41,218 bases of DNA from Synergistaceae bacterium. Lineage in GTDB: Bacteria; Synergistota; Synergistia; Synergistales; Aminobacteriaceae. Shown piece after piece: positions 33,624 to 41,218 of the stretch. Positions within the stretch are counted from its first letter, which is position 1. Every line of letters starts with the position of its first letter. The stretch is from NCBI GenBank assembly GCA_017451025.1, contig JAFSSM010000025.1:1-41218 (forward strand), written 5' to 3'. A program made the position numbers and the translations under genes. The notes below the pieces were generated by a model, which did no database searches, had not been told where the DNA came from, and was given only the letters and a program-made list of their open reading frames with translations.

Positions 33624-34628
33624 ATGTCAGAACAACTTGTGAGCGTAATTATCCCGGTACACAATGCGGAGGCACATGTTGCGCGGACTCTTGAGTCGGT
33701 TCTTCAGCAGGATTACGCGCGGCTGGAGATTATCGTTGTGAACGACGCATCTACGGACTCGACCAGAAATATTGTGCAGGCTCTTCTTCAGGAGGGCGGA
33801 AGGACATTCAGGATAATTGACCTCGCGGAAAATCTCGGAGTGTCTGCTGCGCGCAACACCGGTCTTGCTTCGGCTTCAGGTAAATACGTATGGTTCTGTG
33901 ACGGTGATGATATAGCAGAAAGTAACCTGATCTCTGAGCTTTGCGGCATAGCGGAAAAATTTGACAGCGATATTGCGTTTGGCGGAATAGCCGACAGATT
34001 CGAGGACGGAAGGCCTGACGAACTGCACAGGGTAACCCTGAAGGACTCACAGCCTCTTGACGGGGAATACGCACTGTACATGAGAATGCAGAGACCGATA
34101 GCTCCGCACCTGTGCTGTATGCTGTTCAGGAAGAGTCTTCTCGATGAAAATGATATTCGCTTCACGGAAGGGTGCACGGCTTTCGAGGATATAGAGTTCC
34201 AGATGAAGGCATTTTGCCATGCGGATAAAGTCTCTTTCTCGCCGGAATGCATGTATGTGTACGTTCACAGCTCGGAGATGGGGTCTGTCCGCGACAACAA
34301 CACGCCGGAAAAACGCCTCAGCCGCTACGTAGACAGTTCGGAAGCGCACCGCAGGACAGCGGAATATTTGCTCAGGAATGCCCCATCCAAACGCACAAGA
34401 TACCTCGCCGAAAATATGCTCATGCCCGAAGCAATGATACGGAGCTTCACAGTTTGTGCGAGGGCTGGCGACAAGAAAGGCTTTGACGCTCTCCTGAACG
34501 ATGCAAACGTGAGGAGAAGCCTGCTGTCATCACGTAAAGTTTTCCTGAAAAAGCCGGAGATTTTCGCGAAGGCACTTGCGATTCTGTGCGCACCCGGCCT
34601 GTATTTCCGAATGAGGAGGGAAAAATAG
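33624..34628 (+). CDS. GT2-family glycosyltransferase, paralogue 1
   Basis: A 334-residue GT-A enzyme. LVSVIIPVHNAEAHVARTL is the N-terminal nucleotide-sugar strand, IIVVNDASTDST follows, AARNTGLASASGKYVWFCDGDD ends in the metal-binding D-x-D region, and EGCTAFEDIEF holds the catalytic-base ED. The C-terminus carries a helical region and KKPEIFAKALAILCAPGLYF. GAGGTG precedes ATG 33624. A one-base stop/start overlap joins it to the second GT2, which has the same domain layout. Substrate unknown; O-chain or capsule assembly is inferred. Confidence 0.9.
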   Translation: MSEQLVSVIIPVHNAEAHVARTLESVLQQDYARLEIIVVNDASTDSTRNIVQALLQEGGRTFRIIDLAENLGVSAARNTGLASASGKYVWFCDGDDIAESNLISELCGIAEKFDSDIAFGGIADRFEDGRPDELHRVTLKDSQPLDGEYALYMRMQRPIAPHLCCMLFRKSLLDENDIRFTEGCTAFEDIEFQMKAFCHADKVSFSPECMYVYVHSSEMGSVRDNNTPEKRLSRYVDSSEAHRRTAEYLLRNAPSKRTRYLAENMLMPEAMIRSFTVCARAGDKKGFDALLNDANVRRSLLSSRKVFLKKPEIFAKALAILCAPGLYFRMRREK

Positions 34629-35614
34629 TGAGTGAGCCTCTCGTGAGCATAATTATTCCCACGTACAACGGGGAAAAGCGTATAGCCCGGACACTAGGGT
34701 CAATAATTGCGCAGGACTATGCGAATCTGGAGATTATAGTTGTTGATGACGTTTCAACTGACGGCACGGTGAAGGCGGCCCGAAAAGTTCTTGAGAATAG
34801 CGGACGGAAATTCACGATGCTTCAGCGCAAGGAGAACGGCGGGCAATGTGCGGCACGCAACACCGGACTTGAAGCAGCTACGGGAGAATACGTGATATTC
34901 TTTGACCACGACGACTTGGCCGCAGAAAATTTCGTGAGTGTATTGTGCGGAAAAGCTCAGGCCAAGAAATCCGATATAGTCTTCTGCGGAATGAAGCACT
35001 TCTACGAAGATGAAGGCCGGTATGTCTCCGAGACGTTCACCCTTCCAGACAATGCTTCTTTGCTTGAGGCATGGACGGAACGCAGAATATTTTTCTGGAG
35101 TGTCTGGAACTTCATGTTCAGGCGGGATTTCCTAGTGAACAACTCCCTGAAATTCACCGAAGGCTGTATGCTCGGCGAGGACACAGAATTTGTGATGAAA
35201 GCCTTAGTGCTGACACACCGGGTATCTTTCGTGAGGGATGAGCTGTATATTTACGTGCATCATGGCGGACAGACATCGAAGGCACATCGTGAGGCCGCCA
35301 TGTTCCACGCAATAATTATGTCGAGGTTTAGGCTCGGAAGGTTCATCGCCAGAAACACCGACAGCCCTAAAATCAGGGAATATGTCCTGAACTTCTACAT
35401 GCCTGATACCATAGTGAAGCAGTTCACGGAATGCGCAAAACTTGGAGACAAAGAACGATATGCGCGTTTAACCCAAACACTAAGGCACAGGAAAATCCGG
35501 GAGCTTCTGCTGTCGTCGGTGAAGTTCGTCCTTAAAATGCCGGAACTGTTCCTGAAGTCGATTATCCTGCTCTATGCACCTGGACTGTATTATCTGTTAA
35601 GGAAGGGGAGGTAG
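34628..35614 (+). CDS. GT2-family glycosyltransferase, paralogue 2
   Basis: A 328-residue GT-A enzyme closely parallel to the gene before it: LVSIIIPTYNGEKRIARTL, IVVDDVSTDGT, AARNTGLEAATGEYVIFFDHDD (D-x-D), and EGCMLGEDTEF. The tail KMPELFLKSIILLYAPGLYYLL mirrors the other copy's end. I start at GTG 34628 rather than the ATG at 34586, since GAGGAGGG lies 8 bases before and it gives the normal N-terminus; the stop of the first gene is TAGTG. Tandem duplication followed by specialisation is likely. Confidence 0.9.
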   Translation: MSEPLVSIIIPTYNGEKRIARTLGSIIAQDYANLEIIVVDDVSTDGTVKAARKVLENSGRKFTMLQRKENGGQCAARNTGLEAATGEYVIFFDHDDLAAENFVSVLCGKAQAKKSDIVFCGMKHFYEDEGRYVSETFTLPDNASLLEAWTERRIFFWSVWNFMFRRDFLVNNSLKFTEGCMLGEDTEFVMKALVLTHRVSFVRDELYIYVHHGGQTSKAHREAAMFHAIIMSRFRLGRFIARNTDSPKIREYVLNFYMPDTIVKQFTECAKLGDKERYARLTQTLRHRKIRELLLSSVKFVLKMPELFLKSIILLYAPGLYYLLRKGR

Positions 35615-35617
35615 AGT

Positions 35618-36529
35618 GTGCGGAGGATAAGGCTTTTGCGGGAATTCGGGCTGAAATTGGCGGCGGCGGATTTCCTTGCGTCGAACGTCAGGATTCCGGG
35701 ACTGACTGCCCGCCTGAAGGATAGAGTGATGCTCTCGTACTTGAAGGAAAATTATGGTTACGTGATTGCGCGGCACAAGAACGCGAAGAAGCCCGAAGTT
35801 TTGGGTGAGGTGCCTGCGCCGGTGTGGAGCATGTGGTGGCAGGGGGAAGGGAATTTGCCGGAAGTAATAAGCCTGTGCTTCAGGAATATTCGCAGATATT
35901 GCGGAGAGCACCCGTTCAGAATAATTACCCGCACGAATTTCGAGGAGTATGTGAGTCTTCCCGGCTATATTATTGACAAATTCAGGGCAGGGATAATCTC
36001 TCTGACGCACTTATCTGACATAATCAGGGCATATCTGCTCACGAATTACGGGGGGATGTGGCTTGACGCTACGGTGCTGACGACGCGGAATATCCCCGAA
36101 GAAATTTTCGCACACGAATACTTCACGGTACGCAGGGCTTATGATTCAGGAGAGTATAACGTTTCGGCCAAGAGGTGGACAATTTGCGTTCAGGGAGCGA
36201 AAAGGGGATGCAGGCTGAGTGATTTTGTGCTGGATATGTGGCTGGAATACTGGCGTGATAAGAATTTTCTGGCGGACTATGTTATGACTGACTACTTCAC
36301 TGCTCTGGCATATGAAATGCTTCCTGAGTGCAGGGCTATGCTGGAAGCTGTGGCGTTAAGCAATCCTGCGTTCGATGACTTGCAGCCCGTGCTTGATGAT
36401 GAGTTTGACCCGGAAATGTGGGATAGATTGACGAACGGGACTCAGTTCTTCAAGCTGACATACAAGCACGAATACATGAAAAAAGTGTGCGGCCGCAATA
36501 CGTTTTACGGCCACGTTCTCAGGCTCTAG
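35618..36529 (+). CDS. Caps_synth/GT32-like glycosyltransferase
   Basis: A 303-residue protein. The block VWSMWWQGEGNLPEVISLC, then HLSDIIRAYLLTNYGGMWLDATVL, with Asp150 of the D-x-x/DAT motif for metal and donor, matches capsular-polysaccharide synthesis proteins of the GT32-related DXD group. The N-terminus is basic. Start is GTG 35618 after GGAGG, four bases past the previous gene. The TAG stop (36527-36529) shares CTAG with the opposing gene's stop. Acts presumably at the cytosolic side of the membrane in surface-glycan assembly. Confidence 0.85.
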   Translation: MRRIRLLREFGLKLAAADFLASNVRIPGLTARLKDRVMLSYLKENYGYVIARHKNAKKPEVLGEVPAPVWSMWWQGEGNLPEVISLCFRNIRRYCGEHPFRIITRTNFEEYVSLPGYIIDKFRAGIISLTHLSDIIRAYLLTNYGGMWLDATVLTTRNIPEEIFAHEYFTVRRAYDSGEYNVSAKRWTICVQGAKRGCRLSDFVLDMWLEYWRDKNFLADYVMTDYFTALAYEMLPECRAMLEAVALSNPAFDDLQPVLDDEFDPEMWDRLTNGTQFFKLTYKHEYMKKVCGRNTFYGHVLRL

Positions 36530-38391
36530 CTGTTCTTGAACAGTAACGCCATCAGCTTCATCACTTCGGCTCCCTTATCCTTAGGGGACTTCTTCATGTC
36601 CTGCGGAGAAATTTCCTCTGACTCCCTCAGTCCAAGATATTCACATAGTATCGAGTTCACCTCAGGATTTCCACCAAAGCCAGGCATAAAGCTAACAGCA
36701 TCAAGCACCAAATTCCTCACAGCTTTTCTCTCCGGCTCAGACAGCCACGAACACATGAACTCCCCATAAAAATCCGGCCCGTACTGCGTCGGCAAATCAA
36801 GGGGCTTCTGCGCTTCAAGCCTGATGTTGTCCTCCTCACTCAGCGGGAAAAAGTCATTCATCCTCTGTCTTAGCGGTTCAAACACCCTGTCCTCGTCCGC
36901 CGCAATCGACGCACAGATAAACTCCAGCATGAACGACGCAACACGATAGCTGTGCGGAAGCAGAGTACCGGGCGCAAGCTCAAGGAATAATATCCTGTCC
37001 GCCCAGTTATATTCGCGGCCAGACACACCCAGGTCCGGGATAATCTGCCACCCTTCAACCTGCGCGGTGTCAACGACAGATTTGCGCTCCTTGCCGGTCA
37101 ATTTAGTGCCGGGCGAAGTGTCAAACCGCATCAGCTTTCCGACATCGCCGAGCGTCGCAATCAGCGGAAGGTCGCTTCCCTCAGGGCGCAAAGTCTCTAT
37201 GAATCCCTCGAAGTCCGGACGTTCCGAAATATCGGCCAGGTCAGGAACAGGCTCATCCTTTTTCTTGGCCGTCAGGAAAACTTCCCACGAATCTACAAGC
37301 GTCTTGAACACCGACAAGTCAGCAAAGAAATCAGGCACTTCCACCGGCTCGCTGTCCTTTTTGCTGAGTTTTATTGACGGGTTAGAGGGAGTGTAGGGAA
37401 TCTTCAGTGTCTCAGCGGGTTTTATGAGCACAAGTCCTCCCTTGCACAAATCCTTGTAGATCGGCGTAAACGTCTTCAGGTCTTCGTCGGAGTGAGGGAT
37501 TCGCGGGTCATCTGGCCTGTGGAGTTTTTCCGAAGTGCGCACCAGCGTGAAAGCAACTGCTGACGGAAGAGGCAGCATCGAGTTCGCGTAAGAGTTCAGC
37601 ATAATATCAAGCAGGCCTTCAGGAACAACGCTTAACCTCTTGCAGAAGCCTAACAGGTCCTCATCAGGAAGCCATACCTTAATTGCCAGCCAAGTGATGA
37701 ACGTGATTAATTTTTCCTTGAGTACATCCCAGCGCAGAAGGGGCAATAGCCGGAAAGATTCGCTTATGCACATAGGCAGGTCTAGCTTGTCCACGATTGT
37801 ACGTCTCTCGATTCCGTAGAGCCAGATTGCGGGATAGCACATGTGAAGCGGGGGCTGTATTCTTGCTCCTGCAAGCCACGTTAGATATATTCCGCGCTGA
37901 AGAGGGGTCATTGAGGCATAGGACTCTGCTCCTTCCGCCGGAAGAGGCTCTTCCTGTTTCGGGAAACTCACCGGAAGAGTTACGTCAATGCACGACGGTT
38001 CATGAGTCGCTGCCTCGCCGTTGGACCAGTACGTTACGGGATTGGAGACGGTGATGTTCTCGAGCTGGATATTCCCTGAGCGTCCGCACCACCTGAGGAG
38101 ATTTGCGGCGGCCTGTGCCTGCTTTTTGGGTTCGGACGAGCGGCCATAAGGCGACTCTTCTCCGGCTGGAGCATGGGCGGAATACGTTGCTCCAGAGGCA
38201 AGTTCTGGTGAGGTTACTGGTTTCGCGGCAGGTATGAATATTTCATTGCCGTCATACTCGGAGACTTCGGCTTCAGGGATCTCCACAGTTTCAGGCGATT
38301 CTTCTTTGGGCGGCTCAGAAATTCGGGACTGCTGTCTCAGGAATGCTCCGACGGCAACAGCAACAATTACGCCGATAACTAGAAATATCAT
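36526..38391 (-). CDS. Membrane-anchored TerB_N/TerB-like domain protein
   Basis: A 621-residue protein. One N-terminal helix (2-18) anchors it; 20-95 is a low-complexity Pro/Glu linker. Residues ~98-205 match TerB_N: SCIDVTLPV, MTPLQRGIYLTWLAGAR (161-177) and IWLYGIERRTIVD (189-201). At 447-470 GWQIIPDLGVSGREY resembles the G-x-E-P-D-x-x-x-G-G segment seen in TerB_N proteins. Residues ~482-530 (ICASIAADEDRVF...LRQRMNDFFPLSEED) look like a TerB-type helical domain with acidic metal-binding residues. TerB-family proteins belong to tellurite-resistance/stress complexes; the partner genes are not here. It follows the DUF2156 gene by 17 bases. Confidence 0.72.
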   Translation of the reverse strand: MIFLVIGVIVAVAVGAFLRQQSRISEPPKEESPETVEIPEAEVSEYDGNEIFIPAAKPVTSPELASGATYSAHAPAGEESPYGRSSEPKKQAQAAANLLRWCGRSGNIQLENITVSNPVTYWSNGEAATHEPSCIDVTLPVSFPKQEEPLPAEGAESYASMTPLQRGIYLTWLAGARIQPPLHMCYPAIWLYGIERRTIVDKLDLPMCISESFRLLPLLRWDVLKEKLITFITWLAIKVWLPDEDLLGFCKRLSVVPEGLLDIMLNSYANSMLPLPSAVAFTLVRTSEKLHRPDDPRIPHSDEDLKTFTPIYKDLCKGGLVLIKPAETLKIPYTPSNPSIKLSKKDSEPVEVPDFFADLSVFKTLVDSWEVFLTAKKKDEPVPDLADISERPDFEGFIETLRPEGSDLPLIATLGDVGKLMRFDTSPGTKLTGKERKSVVDTAQVEGWQIIPDLGVSGREYNWADRILFLELAPGTLLPHSYRVASFMLEFICASIAADEDRVFEPLRQRMNDFFPLSEEDNIRLEAQKPLDLPTQYGPDFYGEFMCSWLSEPERKAVRNLVLDAVSFMPGFGGNPEVNSILCEYLGLRESEEISPQDMKKSPKDKGAEVMKLMALLFKNS

Positions 38392-38408
38392 CGCAAAAAC
38401 TCTCCTGG

Positions 38409-39290
38409 CTATAAAATTTCCATCTGGTATTTCTCCAGCATAATTGTCGGATTATAGGACAGCTTTGCTTCACGCAGGCCGGGTTCTCCCATATCTTCCT
38501 CTCTGTTTGCGAACTTGTAGCCTGAGCCGTGATTTTTCAGGAACATGTAATTTATGGCCTGATAGCTTCCTGCATATTCGCCGAATGCTTTTTCGAAGCG
38601 AATATCCAGATTTTCGGGGTCAAGTTCTTCTGCGATTGTGTAGGCAATTATTCTGCCGTCTACGCGCAGCAATCCTCCGGCAAAACGGAAATCATTCCAC
38701 TTGTCCAGAGCGTTGCGTATGGCCTTGTCCTCGTCGTCCAGAGAGACAGCTTCTTCTGGAGTCATTGTGTCTTCTCTGTGGATGCGCCAGCTGTCCTGAA
38801 ATTCCAGTATCTCGCCGAAAATTTCGGGCCTCAGTTCCTCGTAGTCCCATTCGTAGCCGTCAAGGAATGCGCGTACACGGTTGCGTTTGTGTGCGTAGGC
38901 TTTTCCCTTGAGGGAAATTAAGTCCTTCACCGAGTAGACATATTCGGCCTGGTCCCTGTCAATGGTGAAGCGGAGATTTTCGCGGCCTGCAAGTATGTCC
39001 CGGACTTTTGCGGGAACGTCATGGATGATGTCGCCGGACTTGAAATGCGCAAGTGCTTTGTCCCAGTCGGTTACAGCGTCCCAGTTGCCAGCGGGGCCGA
39101 AGATTCCGGGAAGGGGGCCGCCTGATATGAGCCAGCATAAATTTTCGTCGTAGGCAATTTCGAGGGGGTAAGCGTGAAGCCAGGCCCACAGCCCGAAGAA
39201 GGAATATTCGGCATAATGCACGGGCGAGGCCTGAAAGAACGATGTATAAGTATCTTTGTCCTGCCAGGAGAAGGGGCGGAAGTTGAGCAT
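38409..39290 (-). CDS. DUF2156 family protein (phosphatidylglycerol lysyltransferase C-domain-like, acyltransferase fold)
   Basis: A 293-residue cytosolic protein. FRPFSWQDKDTYTSFF, YAEYSFFGLWAWLHAYPLEI and DLISLKGKAYAHKRNRVRAFLD are typical of DUF2156/LPG_synthase_C proteins (tandem GNAT-like fold); the last ~60 residues have FEKAFGEYAGSYQAINYMFL, the conserved Y-x-x-x-N stretch. Substrate is unknown for many members. The frame allows TTG 39302, but ATG 39288-39290 gives the family start; GAAAGGA is rather far (12-13 bases). It is 17 bases upstream of the TerB_N gene, likely one transcript. Confidence 0.82.
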   Translation of the reverse strand: MLNFRPFSWQDKDTYTSFFQASPVHYAEYSFFGLWAWLHAYPLEIAYDENLCWLISGGPLPGIFGPAGNWDAVTDWDKALAHFKSGDIIHDVPAKVRDILAGRENLRFTIDRDQAEYVYSVKDLISLKGKAYAHKRNRVRAFLDGYEWDYEELRPEIFGEILEFQDSWRIHREDTMTPEEAVSLDDEDKAIRNALDKWNDFRFAGGLLRVDGRIIAYTIAEELDPENLDIRFEKAFGEYAGSYQAINYMFLKNHGSGYKFANREEDMGEPGLREAKLSYNPTIMLEKYQMEIL

Positions 39291-39324
39291 GAGTATAGTC
39301 AATCCTTTCGTGATGGTTAATGCA

Positions 39325-39360
39325 CAAAAAAGCGGCTGGTCTGAAACAGTCAGAAGCCGC
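39325..39360 (-). terminator. Rho-independent terminator after hup
   Basis: On the minus strand GCGGCT-TCTGA, a 5-base loop and TCAGA-CC-AGCCGC form an 11-bp stem with a 2-base bulge, followed by six T. It lies 28 bases after the HU stop and before the DUF2156 start; it should largely end the HU transcript, leaving DUF2156/TerB_N to read-through or an unseen promoter. Confidence 0.88.
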
Positions 39361-39387
39361 CTTTACGTCAGAAAAAAGTCTGCGCGG

Positions 39388-39678
39388 TTAGTGAAGCTCT
39401 ACGTTAACTACTGCGTCTTTGAGGTCTTTGCCTGGCCTGAAGACAGGGACTTTCTTAGCCGGTATGACGACGACCTTAGTGGGATCCTGGGGGTTGCGTC
39501 CTTCTCTGGCGGCTCTTTCCCTGACTTCGAACACGCCGAAGCCGACGAACGTGCATTTGTCGCCTTTGCTGAGAGCGCCCTGAATTTCTGCGAAGACTTC
39601 ATCTACGACGGGGGCGACATCTTTTTTGCGCATGGCGAGTTTGGCAGTGATAGCGTCAATAAGTTCTGCTTTAGTCAT
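39388..39678 (-). CDS. hup: DNA-binding protein HU
   Basis: A 96-residue histone-like protein that bends and compacts DNA. MTKAELIDAITAKLAM, the VGFGVFEVRERAAREGRNPQ arm (the flexible beta arm with the intercalating N-P) and PAKKVPVFRPGKDLKDAV are all standard. AGGAGG precedes ATG 39676-39678. It has its own promoter and a strong terminator, so it is an independent, probably highly expressed unit. Confidence 0.97.
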   Translation of the reverse strand: MTKAELIDAITAKLAMRKKDVAPVVDEVFAEIQGALSKGDKCTFVGFGVFEVRERAAREGRNPQDPTKVVVIPAKKVPVFRPGKDLKDAVVNVELH

Positions 39679-39709
39679 GAGTTACACCTCCTAGCGGGAA
39701 ATTTTCTGC

Positions 39710-39737
39710 ATTTTATCAGCTTTTATGAATTATGCAA
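39710..39737 (-). promoter_or_regulatory. Sigma-70-type promoter of hup
   Basis: On the minus strand TTGCAT (39737-39732), a 16-base spacer and TAAAAT (39715-39710), about 30 bases before the ATG. The spacing and AT-rich surroundings fit a strong promoter. Confidence 0.6.
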
Positions 39738-39762
39738 TGTTTTTACTGGTATTCTTCTGGGT

Positions 39763-41130
39763 TTAGCAGAGGCCATTGCAAATTTTTGTCCGTCTAGTTT
39801 GAATTGTGAAGGAGGCAACATTATTCTTAATAGTTTGAGCTTTCTCGTTCATGATGATAATAGATATTATCCATATCACCAGGCTATACCACATAAAATC
39901 ATATAAATGCTGTTCAAACATGAAGTAATACATAACTTGCACAAATGATGCTCCAATAGCTCTCTGCAATTTTGTCATTTCTCTCACGTTACGGAAAAAC
40001 ATCATTATTGACAAGGTAAGCGGAATAAAGAATAGGCAAAAACCAACTATTCCTGAACTTATGATGACATTGGCATACATACTGTCCAGATATTTCCCAA
40101 ATCCTAATTTGCTACCCCATTTCAGAAAGCCTTCACCTAAATAATCAATATAGCCATACCCTGTAATTAACTCATCCGCAGACATTTTCATAATAGGCAT
40201 GAAGTTTTGAAGTCTGCCGCTTTGTATTATAAGAAAGTACCAATCTATAGCTATCATAGCAAAAAATGCAACTAGTATTATGCTGACAACTAATAGTGCA
40301 TTTGCTGTAACAGCATTTTTTTTGTACATGCCAAGCAGAAAATACACCATCAAAAACATAGCTAAACTAGTTATAGCTGAGCGTGAGCCTGTGGACATCA
40401 TCATTAGGAATGTTATTATGCATAAAATATAAATATATTGAGACATTAAGATATTTTTATATTGATTGCGGGTTCTAGTCTCTAATGCCATGTTATAAAG
40501 TAAGCTGATAATGATAAAGTAACAACAGGCGATTCCGGCATCATTAGGATGAGTAAAACCATAAGCATTTCTGTATCGTCCATTCGCCAACAAAAGTGAA
40601 CCTATACGTGATATAAAATTTAACCCGTCAAAAAACCTCAAATAGTTTAAAGCAAGGATAGAACCGGTAGCTATAAGAGCAACTCCTAAAAAATATATTT
40701 TTAAGTCATAGGCAATAGTTATTCTTGCTCCAAGAAAAAATATAGCTGTAAGTGCAACACGAGCAGTTATCTTGTATGCAGCACGAAAATCTGTAACTTC
40801 AACAAGTCCTGTAACGTAAGTAAAAATGTACCATGCCATCCAAGCACATGCTCCAAACATTAGCACATAAACAGCCTTCGATTTGAAATATTGCTTTCTA
40901 GGCATAGTATAGTTCACGATTACTACAGTCCCTAACAGGCAAACAGATGAAATATCCCGCAACAATTTTGTATTGTACCCGGCATAATGTGCCGCACTCA
41001 AAAACATGAACAGGCCGCTCGTAAATAAAAACATATACGAATTAAACCGCCTGTTCAACCTCGATATACGACTTCCCAATTTGTTGTACCTCCTGATTTT
41101 TATCGTATTGTCAATTATTTCTGCGCTCAT
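39763..41130 (-). CDS. O-antigen polymerase/ligase-like membrane protein
   Basis: Up to 455 residues, with about 11 membrane helices, matching Wzy/WaaL-type proteins. YRNAYGFTHPNDAG and MSTGSRSAITSLAMFLMVYFLL are the recognisable H-P-N and T-G-S-R-(G/S) blocks, and GYGYIDYLGEG with a later YANVIISSGIVGF fits the large periplasmic loop and following helix. It would polymerise or ligate O-chain repeat units on the periplasmic face. The DNA is visibly AT-rich compared with the rest of the window, a sign of transfer. The start is uncertain: AGGAGG (41094-41089) stands 9 bases before an in-frame TTG at 41079-41077, giving 438 residues starting GSRISRLNRRF; the ATG 41130 has a weaker site. Confidence 0.83.
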   Translation of the reverse strand: MSAEIIDNTIKIRRYNKLGSRISRLNRRFNSYMFLFTSGLFMFLSAAHYAGYNTKLLRDISSVCLLGTVVIVNYTMPRKQYFKSKAVYVLMFGACAWMAWYIFTYVTGLVEVTDFRAAYKITARVALTAIFFLGARITIAYDLKIYFLGVALIATGSILALNYLRFFDGLNFISRIGSLLLANGRYRNAYGFTHPNDAGIACCYFIIISLLYNMALETRTRNQYKNILMSQYIYILCIITFLMMMSTGSRSAITSLAMFLMVYFLLGMYKKNAVTANALLVVSIILVAFFAMIAIDWYFLIIQSGRLQNFMPIMKMSADELITGYGYIDYLGEGFLKWGSKLGFGKYLDSMYANVIISSGIVGFCLFFIPLTLSIMMFFRNVREMTKLQRAIGASFVQVMYYFMFEQHLYDFMWYSLVIWIISIIIMNEKAQTIKNNVASFTIQTRRTKICNGLC

Positions 41131-41191
41131 TAAGCTGCGAAGCCTTCTTGTAAACTACGCAGTTTATGCGGCGGGAAGTAAGTAATGTTCT

Positions 41192-41206
41192 GGGGGGGGG
41201 GGGGGG
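41192..41206. repeat. 15-base G homopolymer near the window end
   Basis: A run of 15 G on plus (15 C on minus), 62 bases upstream of the O-antigen gene's ATG. On the minus strand an ATG lies directly before the C-run. Reading from it at 15 C gives about 32 codons to a TGA, in the wrong frame for the O-antigen gene. A single base added (16 C) gives a frame that ends TAATG right at that gene's ATG. The tract could vary in length, or be a sequencing or assembly artefact at a sequence end. Confidence 0.6.
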
Positions 41207-41218
41207 CATAAATATTTA

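Noticed and set aside
39291-39320. TTAACC and TATACT with 17-base spacing before the DUF2156 gene
   Set aside because: The RNA start would fall within or just after its ATG, so it could not serve the gene except as a leaderless transcript.
39256-39906. 216-codon plus-strand frame across hup, its terminator and promoter
   Set aside because: It runs antisense to HU and includes clear non-coding signals; composition gives no coherent protein.
41107-41112. TTGACA-like -35 in the leader of the O-antigen gene
   Set aside because: No -10 lies at 16-18 bases; the expected position falls on the ribosome site.

Overview
The window is a dense piece of chromosome, GC-rich to the eye except at its right end, from a diderm (LPS-making) bacterium. 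I infer a member of the Synergistota. The evidence is a V-type (not F-type) ATPase operon together with KDO/LPS genes, IspE, CheW, a GerMN protein and an AMIN-like/Amidase_3 cell-wall amidase, frequent TTG and GTG starts, and strong AGGAGG ribosome sites. No 16S or other decisive marker is present, so the phylum call is moderate.

Layout. (1) 1-4906, minus strand: V-type ATPase operon ntpF-I-K-E-C-G-A (A cut by the window edge), with its own promoter and a degenerate 7-nt repeat palindrome between I and K. (2) 5019-8892, minus strand: ispE and ilvE (overlapping), an MgtC/SapB membrane protein, an orphan PD-(D/E)XK-nuclease-like protein and a CAT-anticodon tRNA that looks like tRNA-Ile2. (3) 9039-11994, plus strand: ptsH-ptsI-ROK sugar kinase, closed by a terminator. 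HPr lacks the regulatory serine and Enzyme I has an unusual charged tail. (4) 12038-22865, plus strand: a long housekeeping run of cheW, amidase, GerMN protein, rdgB, tRNA-modifying-type methyltransferase, membrane metallophosphoesterase, rsmI, pnp, dut and a secreted 5'-nucleotidase, closed by a strong hairpin. (5) 22861-25488, minus strand: a HicB-like/HicA pair directly upstream of alr and manA. (6) 25628-31475, plus strand: fba, then the KDO module kdsA, a divergent aspartokinase-like gene, kdsD, kdsB and an ELM1-family protein. kdsC is not in the window. (7) 31464-36529: surface-glycan glycosyltransferases, two GT4 genes on minus and two tandem paralogous GT2 genes plus a Caps_synth-type transferase on plus. 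(8) 36526-39737, minus strand: a membrane-anchored TerB_N/TerB-like protein, a DUF2156 protein and HU with promoter and terminator. (9) 39763-41218: an AT-rich O-antigen polymerase/ligase-like gene and a 15-G homopolymer beside its 5' end.

How it fits together. Sections 6, 7 and 9 form an envelope-glycan region: arabinose-5-P, KDO-8-P and CMP-KDO synthesis, then sugar transfer and O-chain polymerisation or ligation. manA and alr feed sugar and peptidoglycan precursors. The best candidates for new biology are the TerB_N/TerB-like membrane protein, the degenerate aspartokinase inside the KDO operon, the HicBA-alr-manA linkage, the PD-(D/E)XK orphan, HPr Ala46 with the Enzyme I tail, and the homopolymer next to the O-antigen gene. 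I found no CRISPR array, insertion sequence, prophage or rRNA.
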